Below, one piece after another: positions 53,000-64,000 of a DNA stretch of 64,000 nt. Made by a program: the position numbers and the translations under genes. This DNA is from Lineus longissimus (lineage: Eukaryota; Nemertea; Pilidiophora; Heteronemertea; Lineidae), in the NCBI RefSeq assembly GCF_910592395.1, contig NC_088314.1, positions 14,136,001 to 14,200,000 of the forward strand, given 5' to 3'. Numbering within the stretch: position 1 is the stretch's first letter; each line of letters begins with the position of its first letter. Below the pieces are notes generated by a model, which was given only the letters and a program-made list of their open reading frames with translations, had not been told where the DNA came from and did no database searches.

Positions 53000-55195
53000 G
53001 ATTAGGTATGCAAGATCCTTCCACTAAGACATCATTACACAGCAATTGATGACTCTCAAAAATCACTAGCAACCGAGTTAGGGGCAGGCCTAGTTAGGGG
53101 GCTTGTTTTAGCTTTTTTCCCCCTATTTTTTGTGTATTTTTTGGTCAATGTTGGGCACTCCTGCAGAGACTAAAAAAAATAGCTGGATTTTCCCCCTTTG
53201 TATGATGGAAGTATTTGATGAGATCTTCCATTCTGCAACAGGTCATTGAGTAACACTTCATACTTTGGTCGTGCTAGGCCTAGTAATTAAGCATACCTAG
53301 GGGCAGTGCTTAGGAAGAGCTCTCTATCGACGCTCATATCTCCAACACTGCAGGTCTTTGAATGCTGTGGCTTGCACATGATAAAGGTAATGATACCTAC
53401 TTTCAAAATCAGAAATAAAATTTCCGGCCGCTTTTACTGTTTTCCCAGGATAAACCAAGGAAAAAGTGCTATTTCCCACCAAAATGACACTCATTGGCTA
53501 GTGCTGCCACCTTGTGTACACTTGATGAATTATAAAATAAAAGCATAATGAACACATAATTTATGCTTGGTGCTGGCCATGAGGATTAGTAGTTACTGTC
53601 AACCACCATGATCACCCCCCCCCCCCCCCCCATGCCTAGGCCTACTAACCTATTTTAAGTAGGCCTACCGGTAAATAACTCCACTTGCATTTTTCCCCCC
53701 AAAAAAGAACAAGCTCATCACTACAAATTTGCCCTTGATGAAAGCCCTTTGGGGAATTGGGCCCCATAGGTCCTGAAATGCTGATTTGAATTTCAAATAA
53801 CATTTCGGCCTTGGCCTACCTGATGGCAACGTAATTGAATAAGCCACATGTAGGCCTTCTTACAGTCCGAAAACCTAAAGAAACCCCCCTGTTGGTGAGG
53901 ATGCTAATGTTGACCCATTCATTAGCCTGTGTCATGCTGCCAGAGCATGTTGTAAGGGTTGGACCCCCCCCCCCCCCATGGCTAAGGCACCTGAATGGCA
54001 TGTGGTATGACCTACTAATACATCTTTATCAACCCATGCAGGGATCATCCTGTTCCTAAGAACCTTGCAGAAGTGCTCATTTCACATACTAGTAACACCT
54101 TCTATTGCTAAGGAGCCAATTGACCAAAGGTGCAGTTTCTACTGTAATTACTGTTTGATGAGGACAACCCTGCAGTTGGCTGCACCGTCAAGAGTAATGC
54201 TATTGGAAGTTTTTAGCTCCTTGGTTGGCGGTGAAATGTTCTCCTGGAGTTGCTCTAGCATTGGCTAAATTGTACATACATGTATACATGTACTGGAATG
54301 GGGAAGTTTTTCATGAACTGAGTTACGGTACTGTCCAGTCCCTTAGGAGAGATCACAACTTTCCACATGCTACACTTGTACCTGTCTGCAGAGGACAGTG
54401 CTGCCACCTAAGAAGCAGGGACACTTTTTTTTTACAAATGGGTGATTTATTTACAAGCTAATATAATGATACATAGAAAAAAGGCTATTTTGCAGACAAT
54501 AGCCAAACCACTACTAACCACTACTAGGGAGGGACCAATACTAGTAACACCTCATTTACGGTACTACATGTCAGGCCCGAGTGCAGGATAGTATCAGGAG
54601 AGAGTCGCACTTTCCAGTAGCAGGCTTGGTTGTTCAAAACTGACATTAGCGCTACTAAGTATACTGACATTAAAAAACTATCTTGGCATTTACAATTGTT
54701 TACTGAAAGCCAAAGTTCAAATTTATCCCAAGATATCGCTATAAAATCATTTTTTAACCAAGCCCCGCATTTTACCTGATAAACCATCCGCTAGATATAC
54801 TAGAACATCAAATCTGGATGTCCTTCATATTGCAGGTTATGTTAGTCAAGGGAGACAAAAACACAGCATGTAACAGTTTTAGGAAATTCACCATGTATTT
54901 TTTTTAGAAAAAGAGAGATGTATTGTAGAATGCGAACAATGCATTTGCAATCAATGGCGTGGAAAATCTCAGGTCAAGCCTGATGAATGTACATCCAATA
55001 AAGTCGTACCCTTTCATTCTAAATCAAGAATTCTTGATGTGTAGCTGACAACTTTCACTGGGCTAATTCTGCCCAGTCATGACTCAAAGACCAACATTTC
55101 AGAAAATCTGTCTCCACCCTCTTATCATTTCTCTCTCCCAGCTCAAGAGTGCTTGACCAGCAGTCCTTATGATACTGTTGCAACAACATCACCCA
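53000..55195. other. Left two thirds of the TTAA element without recognised gene
   Basis: Several C runs (about 53617-53630, 53967-53978) and short ORFs, none with a known domain. If a transposase was once encoded here it is not recognisable. Confidence 0.5.
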
Positions 55196-56344
55196 TCAAA
55201 TTTGCCCTTCTGTCCCGTCTGCTGGGTGTTCTAAGGCGTCGGCTGGTTGAACAGAGGAAGAGGCAACAGCGGACTGAAAAAAGATATTGATGGAGAATCA
55301 GGTTTGGCTTAGAATCCCTCATTGCCAAGGAGATGGGAGCCAGAATGGCATCAAGGTTTTCAGCTTAGTCCCTCCTCTCTCATCAGTGACCTTCTTACAT
55401 GTAAGTCAGTCGCTGCAGGCAGAATTAACCAATATTCACTTTGGCTTGCCCCGAATCTTCTCCCCTTTTTTTTCATTCAACTCACCTCTGTATCCATGGG
55501 TGCTGGTTCTACTTCTGGTTCTACATTTGCCACAGATACTCGATGTTTAGCCTCACATCCTTTACACAGAGCTGAAAAGGCACCAGATTATGGGGGTAAT
55601 GATAATATGATGTGCAGTATAATAGTGTGAGGACATGATGATGATGATAGACTTGTTTTGATAATGCGACCGGCCATGCTGATTATGTACGGCAGTGAAG
55701 CATCACCTCAAGTGGCACTGGCAGGGAATCATAACTTGGACTTCCTGATCATCAAGCCAAGGCTCCAATCAACTTTCTAGGAAGAACACAAGTGAAGTGG
55801 TAAATCGTTATCACTCAGTTGGTTTTGCACCAAAGTTAGGTTTAGTCAGAGTGGGTATCATTACAGGCCTACTGCTTCTTTTCTACTTCAGTGATTTTGA
55901 GACTGATCCCTTACCTGAGCCAACTGGGACAAAAACTCCCCACTTGATGTATATTTCCCGAGACATCACTCGATGAACTGAACCACCATCTTTTCTGGGC
56001 TTCCGACTTGTTTTAGAGGGTTGATGAAGTGGGTGCTGGCATCTCCTTTGCTGATTCCATGATAAACTCAACTTGTATCGGTGGTTCGGGCATATTGTGG
56101 TGTCCAGAACTGGAGAACTCATATCAAACACGCCAGCACGAAGTGCTATGAGCTCCCATTCACTTTTGACTTGACTGGCTTTCCTGGAGGACATCCAACG
56201 CATCAAATGGGAGTGCACGTCCTTCTTACATTGTTTCAAGGGGATCACACTCTTGTCATTGGGGTATGAAGCGTAAGTACCACACTCGATATCCTTGGAT
56301 ATGACAGCAAATTCACATTTCAACTGTGATTTTTCAGGTTCCAT
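55196..56344 (-). CDS. Spliced gene for an unrecognised Cys/His-rich protein, about 197 residues
   Basis: Predicted exons: 56344-55915 (start MEPEKS, donor GTAAGG), 55571-55486 (acceptor TTTTCAG, donor GTGAGT) and 55273-55196 (acceptor TTTTTTCAG, stop TGA). Reading frame is kept across both introns. Cys/His spacing suggests one metal site: CPNH at 85-88, RCQHPLH at 101-107, and CKGC at 146-149, which is created only by the first splice (VPVGS|ALCKGC). Between them is a basic linker (KTSRKPRKDGG) and a SREIYIKWGVFVPVGS block. An acidic Ser/Glu-rich tail follows. I have the impression of similar CPxHR...W...RC...VPVGSxLCxxC blocks in hypothetical proteins of cnidarians and other invertebrates, but no named family. 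Exon 3 and the end of the protein are less certain than exons 1 and 2; more 5' exons are possible. Confidence 0.55.
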
Positions 56345-57959
56345 TTTCAATAGACTATCACACAATGTACACGTGCAAGTACACAATGCATTGTAACTGT
56401 AACTGTTGTTGTTGTTGTCGTTGCTGGTGTTCGTTTCCGCCTAGACCGCTAAGCCTCCACAGGGGTAATAAAGGCCTCTAGGTTGTTTGAGGGAGTGTGT
56501 GGGAGGGGCAAGGGAGAGGGGGGGGGGTTCACTAACATCTAAAAATGTAATTTTATTTGGAAAGCATGTGTAGTTCGTCAGTTATCTGAGGGAATGGGCA
56601 AAAAATGGGCACCAGTGAGAAGGGCGCGACTCGACCCCCTCACCGGAAAACCGTAAGGGCGGCCGGATTTTTTTCTTTTGCAAATTAAAAAACAGCATTC
56701 TGACTTCCTTACCTGGAAGTGGCATCACCTAAAAAACTGCAGTGTTGGAGCTAAAGGAGAGTTAAAATTGCCTTTTTACTGAAATTTGAGATTGCATTGT
56801 TTTTGGGACGTACTGTACCTGTCATTAAAATGTACCTGGGGCAAAACAAAAGGCATGAAAAGGTAGCTCAGATCATGTACTTTCAATTTCAATAGGCGGT
56901 ATTTAGTGATAATTCTGTTTGATGCACGAAAATTGACAAAAGACTTAGCCTATTTTGAGGGATAATGCATGTTTTTTTAAAAGGAAAATGAGTAGGAAAT
57001 GGTTAACAGCCGTACCCCAAAACTGTGGGGTTATTTTCGAAACCAATCCACCAGCCTTCATAGTACCCTAGGACAGGTCTGTGGTAGAAATTACAACTAG
57101 ATCTGTTGACCCCCCACCTTGCCACCATTTGCATGATCCTGCATGGTGGTATCATGGACTGACACTTAACTGCAAAATTATTTGTTGTGTGAATGGATAT
57201 ATATAGCCTATATATTTCTCGGTGACGAGTAGAGTCAGGTTTAAATCTTTACATTTAAGCTGACTAGATATTGGTGCATTCCATTTTCAATAGTTCGCAA
57301 GACTTTGTTGCATGAAGAAATTCACTGATGTTTTGCCTGTGAGACAAAATTGGTGAGAAGAGTTCTACCACTAGACTTCTATTGCCTTCAGCTCTATACA
57401 TGAGTTGGGAATTGAAATTGAAAGAATGCGTTATTCGGAGGTTTCTGCCTGTATCTTCTTCCTTGTCAAAGATGTTGAGTTTGTTATGTTTGCACACCCT
57501 GTTGTCCAAGTTTCATTACATAAAGGTTTCACGTCTGCTATTTCTATGATCCAGGATAGATTGCATATAGGATAGCATCCGTCATGCTCTCCTTGACACG
57601 GTATAGTTGATAATAGCTAGACTCAAGATTTCGGATTCCAGATGCTGGACGCTGGATTTTGCATCATCGGATAGCAAAGCCTGCGCTCAATCGACCTCGC
57701 CTCCCGTTCATGTAATGATTAGAACGTAATACTTTCAGAGCAGTTGTTGAGATGAGGTTAAAAATAGACAAGCATAGATCGCATTCGGATCGGATTTCTA
57801 TACGAGGGTGCCGATCCGTAGGAATCTTTTTTAAATTATACAACTAACGCTTATTTGATAGTCGGCTTCACAGAAATATTTAGGATCAAAAAGTCATCTC
57901 CGGTGTCCTTCCTGCCGAGTTTTGTTGATAATACTGATTACTCTGAGAGCGAGGGATGC

Positions 57960-58820
57960 ATATCTATACTATAATGCGCGTTGTGGCCGCTAAATAGGAG
58001 GCAATTTTTGTTTCAAAATTGGGCCTCGGAAATGCGTCGAATTCTTGCAACGTTTGGCTTCGTAGATGTGGATCATAATTAAGAGTGTCACTGAGGGTGT
58101 CATACGTCGAATATCTTGGTGGTTTTGGAATAAATAACAACTTTGTGGAGATGACGTCAACTGGAGAGCTCCAAGTAATCTCTTCGCCGAGAAGTCCATC
58201 AGTAATCTCTCTGCATTATTACCGTCAGGAAAATTGCCGAGCTGCCTCCCACCTCCGCTATCAACCAATCAGATGTCCTGTTCAAATGGTCCCTTCCATG
58301 CGCGCATCATCCACCAATCAAAATCGACGTCACTGACGCCAGCATGCAAGATGGCGGTGCCCACATCTGAAGGAAAAATGCTGCTTTTCCACCTCGAGAC
58401 AGCCATTTATTCACAAATAGCTCATCTAAGGACACAATGTTCCCAACGGGCGACAAGATTTACGCACACACCGGTAACTTAAACCATTCTTGCGCTAATC
58501 GCTGGCTGATATCGAGTACATCACCAGTCTGCACCATCTTGGTTTTCCGAGAATTGGTTTAGCATTGTGGACGCCTGTACATCATGTACATGGTTACATA
58601 GTTCCGTTTTCAAGAAGTATTACACTCATGAAAATGAAACGGCCAGGGACCATTGTGCTCACCGTAAGTATTTTTGGTAGACAGTTACAGAAAGTGCTAC
58701 AGTATGTAGGACTCTCATAATTTATACATGCATCTGTGACCAGTTCAGAGCCGGCCCTGGCCAAGTGGTGAATCCGAGACTTGTGCTTCCAAGCTTGTAG
58801 AGTCTAGGTGAAAATGATAG
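57960..58820. other. Left part of the insertion in R2
   Basis: No recognised gene; short ORFs only. Confidence 0.5.
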
Positions 58821-58825
58821 TGAAG

Positions 58826-60200
58826 AAACGTGCCACTCCATGACAATGGTGAATATATTTTTAACTTTGACCTCAGTGACCCTGACAGGTAGGTCAAATA
58901 ACAAACCAGGGTGATATGTGATGTAGACACATCCACCCGACCATAACAATTTCATCACTTGTTACACTACAGCAATCGGCAAAAAACGATTTCCAAGATG
59001 GCCGCCTAATTAAATCTATGGCACCAAATAAATCAAAAAATGAAGAAAATGTAAGATAGAACTCAGAAAAGAAAAAAGGGAAAGATGAAAAATAAAAATA
59101 TTTTTGGCTGTCCTTGACCGGGGTTTGAACTCACGACCTTTGGATTGCCACAATACGAGGAAAAACCCACAAAACATGCAATTTCGGCCATATTTGAATT
59201 CCGATCTGGCTGAAACTTGGCATACAAATAGTGGCTTCTTAGATGCATCATTACACAAAATTAAAACTCTTTACATTGAACAACGACAAAACGTACCAAG
59301 TGGGTAAAGTTTTCAACTTTGACCTCTGTGAACTTGAAAGGTGGGTCAAATCAAAAACCCGTAAGATATGTGATGTATCCTTGCTAGGAGTACCTACCAT
59401 GAAACTTTTATCAAAAACAAATCAGTAATAAGCGAGAAACCACACTTTTTGAGTTTTGAGTTTGGGCCCCCTGGTGGCCAAGTCAATAATCAGACCGAAC
59501 CAAAATTCAGTGTAAAAGGTCAACTGACCTAGGGGGTCATTTGTTCAAAGTTTCAAGTTCATAACTGTTGCGGTTGAGAAACGTGCCATAGTTACACTCA
59601 AACGGCAAATTTACGCCATTTGACCTCTGCGACCTTAAAAAGTAGGTCAAATCCGAAAAATCGTGCAACATCTGAGGAAACCTTGCTAGGGGTCCCTGCC
59701 ATAAAAATTTCATCAAAAACAATTTGCTAATAAGCAGGCTATTGCACTTCTTACTTTTTCTGTTTTGGCCCCCTGGTGGCAAAGTCAAGAATCAGATCAG
59801 GCTGAAATTCAGCACCAGAGGTTATCTGATATAGGGGGTTATATGTACCAAGTTTCAAGCTCATAGCTTTGGTGGTTGAGAAACGTGCCATAGTTACACT
59901 CAAACGGCCAATTCACGCCATTTGACCTCTGCGACCTTGAAAAGTAGATCAAATTAAAAACCCGTAAGCTATATGATGTATCCTTGCTATGAGTACCTAC
60001 CACAAAAGTTTTATCGAAAACAAGTCACTATTAAGCGAGATATCACACTTTTTAGATATCCACATTTGGCCCCCTGGTGACCAAGTAGAGAATCAGATCA
60101 GACAGAAATTTAGTGTCACGGGTCATCTGACCTAGGGGGTCATGTGTACAAAGTTTTAAGTTCATAGGCCTAGCGGTTAAAAAACGTGCCACTGTTTTTG
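58826..60200. repeat. Tandem repeats with a period of about 301 bp
   Basis: The phrase ccccctggtgg recurs at about 59467, 59769 and 60070, gaaacgtgccat at about 59577, 59878 and 60182, and tttgacctctg at about 59319, 59618 and 59920. A more diverged first unit starts near 58826 and is interrupted by 58965-59290. No long ORF. It ends in a GAC/GGAC microsatellite. Confidence 0.85.
59100..59160 (-). repeat. Possible tRNA-derived SINE fragment (B-box-like)
   Basis: On the minus strand ggtcgtgagttcaaaccccg resembles a tRNA B box and T-arm (GGTTCRAnnCC). No convincing A box or full cloverleaf is present, so this is not a functional tRNA gene. Confidence 0.3.
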
Positions 60201-60211
60201 AACTAGGATAC

Positions 60212-60268
60212 GACGGACAACGACGACGACGACGACGACGACGACGGACGACGACGGACGACGGACAC
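60212..60268. repeat. (GAC)n / GGAC microsatellite
   Basis: acgacgacgacgacgacgac, then interspersed ggacgacgacggacg units. Confidence 0.85.
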
Positions 60269-61145
60269 TGCGGTATTGCATAGACTCCCCTACGGTGAGC
60301 CAAAAAGTGTTACTCACAAACCAGCACCCCATTTACACCAAACCCACAACATACCAGCACCCACACAATTCGATTTTTATACCTCGAACAGCCCGCGCCA
60401 CGGGTATATCCTAGTAGTAGTAATGTTATCAACCTGAATCAAAATAGACCACAATCAAACTTTTGACTGGTAACAATGAGCCGAGAATTATTTCCTCAAG
60501 TAACTATTGTAAATGTTTAGGATCATTCTCCAAAGAAGATTTAATACTCAAGCGTATTTTTCTGCGAGTACAACCGTCCTGCCGCTGAAAGAGTGCATCG
60601 TGGGTGATTTTGAGAATAGAGAAAATGTTCGGCACGAGATTACGTGATTTGCAACAAGACAAGCATATTATTTTCAACCTCGGACACTTAAGGTGCACCC
60701 TTGACGACATTTACCCTTCAGCTCCATTGTAGTGTGTTGCATTTCTGATGTGAATGTGTGGATTTAAAAAACATCGTCGAGTATGTTGTAGTGTAACCCT
60801 GTTTTTATCAAGTGAACATTTATTTCTATTTCTGTTTCAAACCGATTAAAACTGTTTAAGGGCCGAATCATTGCACTTCAAATCATTGTCTTCACGAAGA
60901 AACCTCATCACACAGCAGTTTCATTCATTACATGTAAAGCGCACATAAAAAAAACACCAAAAATCAATTCGTTTAAGGAGAAGATGTTTTTGGTCGAAGA
61001 CGTGAAATGTTATATACAACATGTTTTGAATTTTTGAAATAGTAAAAGCATTCGTATTCAATGGCGGCCATTCCAAGCCGGTCTACCTATTACTGTGCAA
61101 GTTAGGCATGGTGTTTGTCAAGTTCGCCTGGTCATAGATCAGTGG

Positions 61146-61806
61146 AATGATACAATAATTAATCTCAGGACAAAGATTTTACAACACCAGGTAAAATATT
61201 CCTATCCATGTATTTTTTTTCCCTTCAGAATAATTTATTTTCACGTTTTAAAAAAAAATTGCCAGGACGAAAAATACGGCAGGACTTTTTTTCCTTCAGA
61301 ATTTTATCGATGCCAGGACTCACGTGACTCCTGGCAGAACGCACGTGACCACTTAAACCGATGACATAATATATTATATTTTTCGCAACTCACAAACATT
61401 TCTGAAGTTTGGCGATTTTGCTATAGCATTGGCGTCCAATTCCATGAATGCGGACGAATTGAACAATTTGTTCAACTGCAGCTCCTTTGATGATCTTTTC
61501 AGAGATCTTAGGAGGAATACGTCCGGTTCGACGGAGGGTCTAAGGGAAATAGTATCGAGGATAGTTGATCATCCGCGACGTCATCGTTTTCGCAGTCACG
61601 TGATTTCTGCTAGGAGTCACGTGAATTCTGCGAGAATTTTTCGTTCTGCCCGCTAAACGTCCTGACGTCGAAAAAAATCTGAAGAAAAAAAGTCCTGTCG
61701 TATTTTTGTCCTGACTGATTATTCTGAAGGGAAAAAAACATGGATAGGAATATTTTACCTGGTGTTGTAAAATCTTTGTCCTGAGATAAATTCTTGTACA
61801 ATTTCG
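61146..61806. repeat. Inverted-repeat unit of about 660 bp with a short central ORF
   Basis: The left arm (about 61146-61345) and right arm (about 61600-61806) are inverted copies sharing ctcaggacaaagattttaca, acaccaggtaaaatattcct and cagaattttatcga-like blocks. The centre holds ORF 61429-61656. No clean target duplication was found. It may be another foldback or MITE. Confidence 0.7.
61429..61656 (+). other. Small ORF in the centre of the inverted repeat
   Basis: 75 codons starting MASNSMNADELNNLFNCSSF, with a helical look up to RRNTSGSTEGLREIVSRIVD. The last third is arm sequence. No recognised domain. It could be captured coding sequence or chance. Confidence 0.25.
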
Positions 61807-62965
61807 CAATTTGTAGCGTGATTCTGGCGTAAAAATTCAGTCCTGATGTAAAAAATTTGTCCTGAATAAATTCCGCTTTGGCATGCCATACTAGAGACCG
61901 AGTGACGTATTTTAGAGCACGTTCGAGGTCAACACGAATGGCAAATCCAATTCTCCGACATCACTACTATAATGGACGTAGAGGTGCAATAGTTTGCAAT
62001 CTTACGCCTCCGTCAGTATGGATTGGATAACGACAAAACTTCTCCTGGAAGTCAAGATTGATACAAAGTATGTCTTGGCGGGCTTTGATTTTGGAATTCT
62101 TGAGCGATTTTGGAGAAATAAATGTCTGATAGTTTGACATTTCGAGGGAATTCCCTTGAGATAGGGCTACATTTCATAAGTCAGAAGTGGGGATAATTTA
62201 CCGAAATCTACAGAAAAAGTATGGAAAATATTGACGTCGTTGTGCAATACTTATCCAGAATTTGTTTTTCCATTTTGAGTTTATTTGGTTGCCTTTTCTC
62301 CCTTTCATCGTATGAAACAAGACATTGGCCCTAAAAGCAGCCAGTCTTTAATTCTTATGCATGCACTGGGATGTACAGTCCTTCAAAAAAGTAAATGGAC
62401 ACACAAAAATCAAATTTTCTTGAAAACGGCTGGTGATAAATCGATTCGGTTTGCTGCATTTGATAGGACATTTAGTTGTGCATCATGGTATCTACCACAT
62501 AAAAATTAGCCATTTTATCTAATACCGACTTTTATTGATTTACAAAAGGCCCCAAAATCAACTTTTTCGTTTCCGATTTTTTTCGTACTTTTTCTTGATA
62601 GGATGAATCACCATGATGAAAAACCCACGTCCCCATCAAGGTGATGAAAATATCTTGTGTTAATTGGTGGGAAAACAGCATTTTATGTCAAAATTTTGCA
62701 CCTTGTTTATTGACTTTGGAATTACTTTGGAGAAGTCGACCATAGCCAATTATGTCAGTTTCAACATGCAGCCCGAGTGTTAATTCCTTATTGGCTGAGG
62801 TTTTGAATGGGGGTGGAAATGTTGTTAACATTGATGTATTGTAAACGCGAGGGTAAAGTAATATTGGTGAACCCATTGTCCAGCTGCCAAATCCAGGCCT
62901 GGGAGAGATATTCATAGGCATATTAAACAAGGCCATTGAAATGGTGACATGATTCCGGTTGTCTG
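61807..62965. other. Stretch upstream of the Harbinger element
   Basis: No recognised gene; short ORFs only. Confidence 0.5.
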
Positions 62966-62967
62966 GG

Positions 62968-63189
62968 CCAGGGTCCATATTCATAAACGTACTTAAGTCA
63001 AAGTAAGGCACTTAAACGCCATCTTAATCTAAGCAACATACTTAAGTGAAATTCTATATGATACTTAACCTTAGTGACTTGCTCAAACATACCCTTATAT
63101 TTGAGACACCTCTGGGTCTGTCTTAACTTTAAGTTGTTTGGAGAAGTCACAAAACACAACGTTCATTTTTCGGCAAACCACCGTGAGAG
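62968..63189 (+). other. Probable 5' terminal region of the Harbinger element
   Basis: gggtccatattcataaacgt, then repeated acttaagt motifs, is the kind of terminal sequence I associate with Harbinger elements and related MITEs. The exact terminus and the 3-bp target duplication cannot be confirmed because the right end is outside the window. Confidence 0.4.
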
Positions 63190-64000
63190 ATGGCTGGGTT
63201 AATGTTGGCAGTGCAAATGGATTTGGATGCGAGGCGTGCTATGCGTCGTGAGAGAATTTTTCGAGACAGAGTCCACCCACTTGAGATCTACAACGACTTG
63301 CAATTATATCAACGCTACAGATTGGATAGGCAAACGATTCTTGACTTGGCCGATGCTGTTAGGAATTATATCGAGCCACAAACAGACCGAAACCATGCTT
63401 TGCCAGCCGACCTGAAGGTGCTTGCAACATTAAGATTTTATGCCTCGGGTTCATTCCAGGAAGTCACCGGGGATACGGTACACATTTCCCAACCCAGCAT
63501 GAGCCGCATTATAACGCAAGTGACGGATGCACTGATTCATTTGCTACACAACATCATTAAATTCCCTGCGCTTCAAGACATCCCTCGTATTTCTGCAGCA
63601 TTTTATGAAATAGCGAACTTCCCTGGCATTATAGGGTTGATTGATGGTACGCATGTTTGGATCATTGGCCCTACTCATCACGAATGGAGATACGTCAACA
63701 GGAAAAACTATTATTCTATCAACGTACAGGTGGTCATGGATGCTCATTATCGATTCATAAACGTTGTAGCGAGATGGCCTGGAAGCACCCATGATTCGAT
63801 CATTTTGAGAGAAAGTGGGCTAGCCGAAGTGATGGAAGTCTGGCAAGGTAATGAAGTCCTTCTAGGCGACAGCGGGTATCCAGTAAGACCATGGCTGATG
63901 ACACCCTTCCTAAACCCAAACACCCCGCAGCAGCGACGATACAACCGTTCCCACAAAAGAACTATATGCTTGGTAGAAAGGGGAATAGGCCAGTGGAAAA
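63190..64000 (+). CDS. PIF/Harbinger transposase (HARBI1-like nuclease), runs off the window
   Basis: An uninterrupted frame of 270 codons starts MAGLMLAVQMDLDARRAMRR and is still open at the window edge. Full HARBI1-type proteins are about 350-400 residues, so most of the protein is present. The N-terminal part has the HTH-like YQRYRLDRQTILDLADAV and LKVLATLRFYASGSFQEV segments seen before the DDE_4/HARBI1 domain. The catalytic residues are all visible: Asp in GLIDGTHVWI, Asp in LLGDSGYPV, and Glu in LVERGIGQWK. Other family marks are WPGSTHDS and RRYNRSH. With no stop or frameshift it could encode an active transposase or a domesticated gene. A second Harbinger ORF (Myb-like) was not found in the window. 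Confidence 0.93.
   Translation, partial: MAGLMLAVQMDLDARRAMRRERIFRDRVHPLEIYNDLQLYQRYRLDRQTILDLADAVRNYIEPQTDRNHALPADLKVLATLRFYASGSFQEVTGDTVHISQPSMSRIITQVTDALIHLLHNIIKFPALQDIPRISAAFYEIANFPGIIGLIDGTHVWIIGPTHHEWRYVNRKNYYSINVQVVMDAHYRFINVVARWPGSTHDSIILRESGLAEVMEVWQGNEVLLGDSGYPVRPWLMTPFLNPNTPQQRRYNRSHKRTICLVERGIGQWK

Larger units (their letters stand above)
52938..57165. mobile_element. TTAA-flanked DNA transposon, 4,228 bp
   Basis: TTAA at 52934-52937 and 57166-57169 flanks inverted termini starting gtgtcagtccatgataccac. These continue as ccatgcagagggtggcaagg on the left and its inverted counterpart with a small indel on the right, about 55 bp in all. The unoccupied arrangement is seen in repeat copy A near 18962 (agcagttgttgactga). 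TTAA targets are typical of piggyBac and Kolobok. No transposase of either type was recognised. It carries the spliced Cys/His gene described separately. Confidence 0.85.
57170..61080 (+). repeat. Repeat family R2, second copy, right piece (with internal insertion about 57960-60415)
   Basis: Blocks 57170-57955 and 60424-61080 align with 18965-19870 and 19970-20990 in the same order and orientation. The minus-strand ORF 57509-57264 is the counterpart of 19406-19059 but lacks an internal segment. Sequence between about 57960 and 60415 is absent from copy A. Confidence 0.75.

Noticed and set aside
54524-54787. Minus-strand ORF inside the TTAA element as a possible transposase remnant
   Set aside because: No DDE motif and no similarity that I recognise to piggyBac or Kolobok.
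59110-59160. tRNA gene on the minus strand
   Set aside because: Only a B-box-like stretch; no A box, acceptor stem or cloverleaf.

Overview
This window comes from a eukaryotic nuclear genome, most likely a marine invertebrate bilaterian (lophotrochozoan, hemichordate or amphioxus grade; I cannot decide which). The evidence is a two-exon neuropeptide-type GPCR with GT-AG splicing and a dense mix of transposon families typical of such genomes: Ty3/Gypsy, BEL/Pao, CR1/L2-like and jockey-like LINEs, pogo-like, Harbinger, TTAA-flanked elements, foldback elements and MITEs. Few host genes are visible. They are the GPCR (minus strand, 9537-7794), a weak PAN/Apple-like exon near 39.8 kb and an unrecognised ORF near 52 kb.

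Layout. 0.2-2.3 kb: a head-to-tail tandem duplication, one unit of which carries a 901-bp foldback element. 2.35-6.97 kb and 13.85-17.62 kb: two copies of a dispersed duplication, each with a minisatellite; copy 1 also carries a 954-bp foldback element and runs into an orphan BEL/Pao integrase tail. 7.8-9.5 kb: the GPCR. 10.5-11.7 kb: a decayed pogo-like transposase. 18.9-21.0 kb: one copy of a second repeat family, whose other copy is split across 52.9 and 57.2-61.1 kb. 21.3-38.5 kb: a large Gypsy element (LTRs about 1,478 bp) whose 5' LTR was split by a LINE fragment. That fragment was split by a second Gypsy element with apparently identical 174-bp LTRs, which in turn contains a MITE, giving four nested levels. 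38.5-43 kb: sparse, with a possible solo LTR. 43.0-44.7 kb: a third foldback element built of 49-bp tandem repeats. 44.9-50.2 kb: a whole pogo-like element, broken by a 1,023-bp TIR element and by a 5'-truncated LINE. 52.9-57.2 kb: a 4.2-kb TTAA-flanked TIR element carrying a spliced gene for an unrecognised Cys/His protein. 57-61 kb: the rest of the split repeat, holding 301-bp tandem repeats. 61-64 kb: an inverted-repeat unit, then an intact Harbinger transposase ORF that runs off the window.

The most useful feature of the window is its transposon stratigraphy. Target-site duplications, paired empty sites and nesting order give relative ages without any outside data. The least explained items are the Cys/His gene in the TTAA element, the accessory ORF3 of the large Gypsy element, the MITE-encoded tail on the young Gypsy polyprotein, and the foldback elements.
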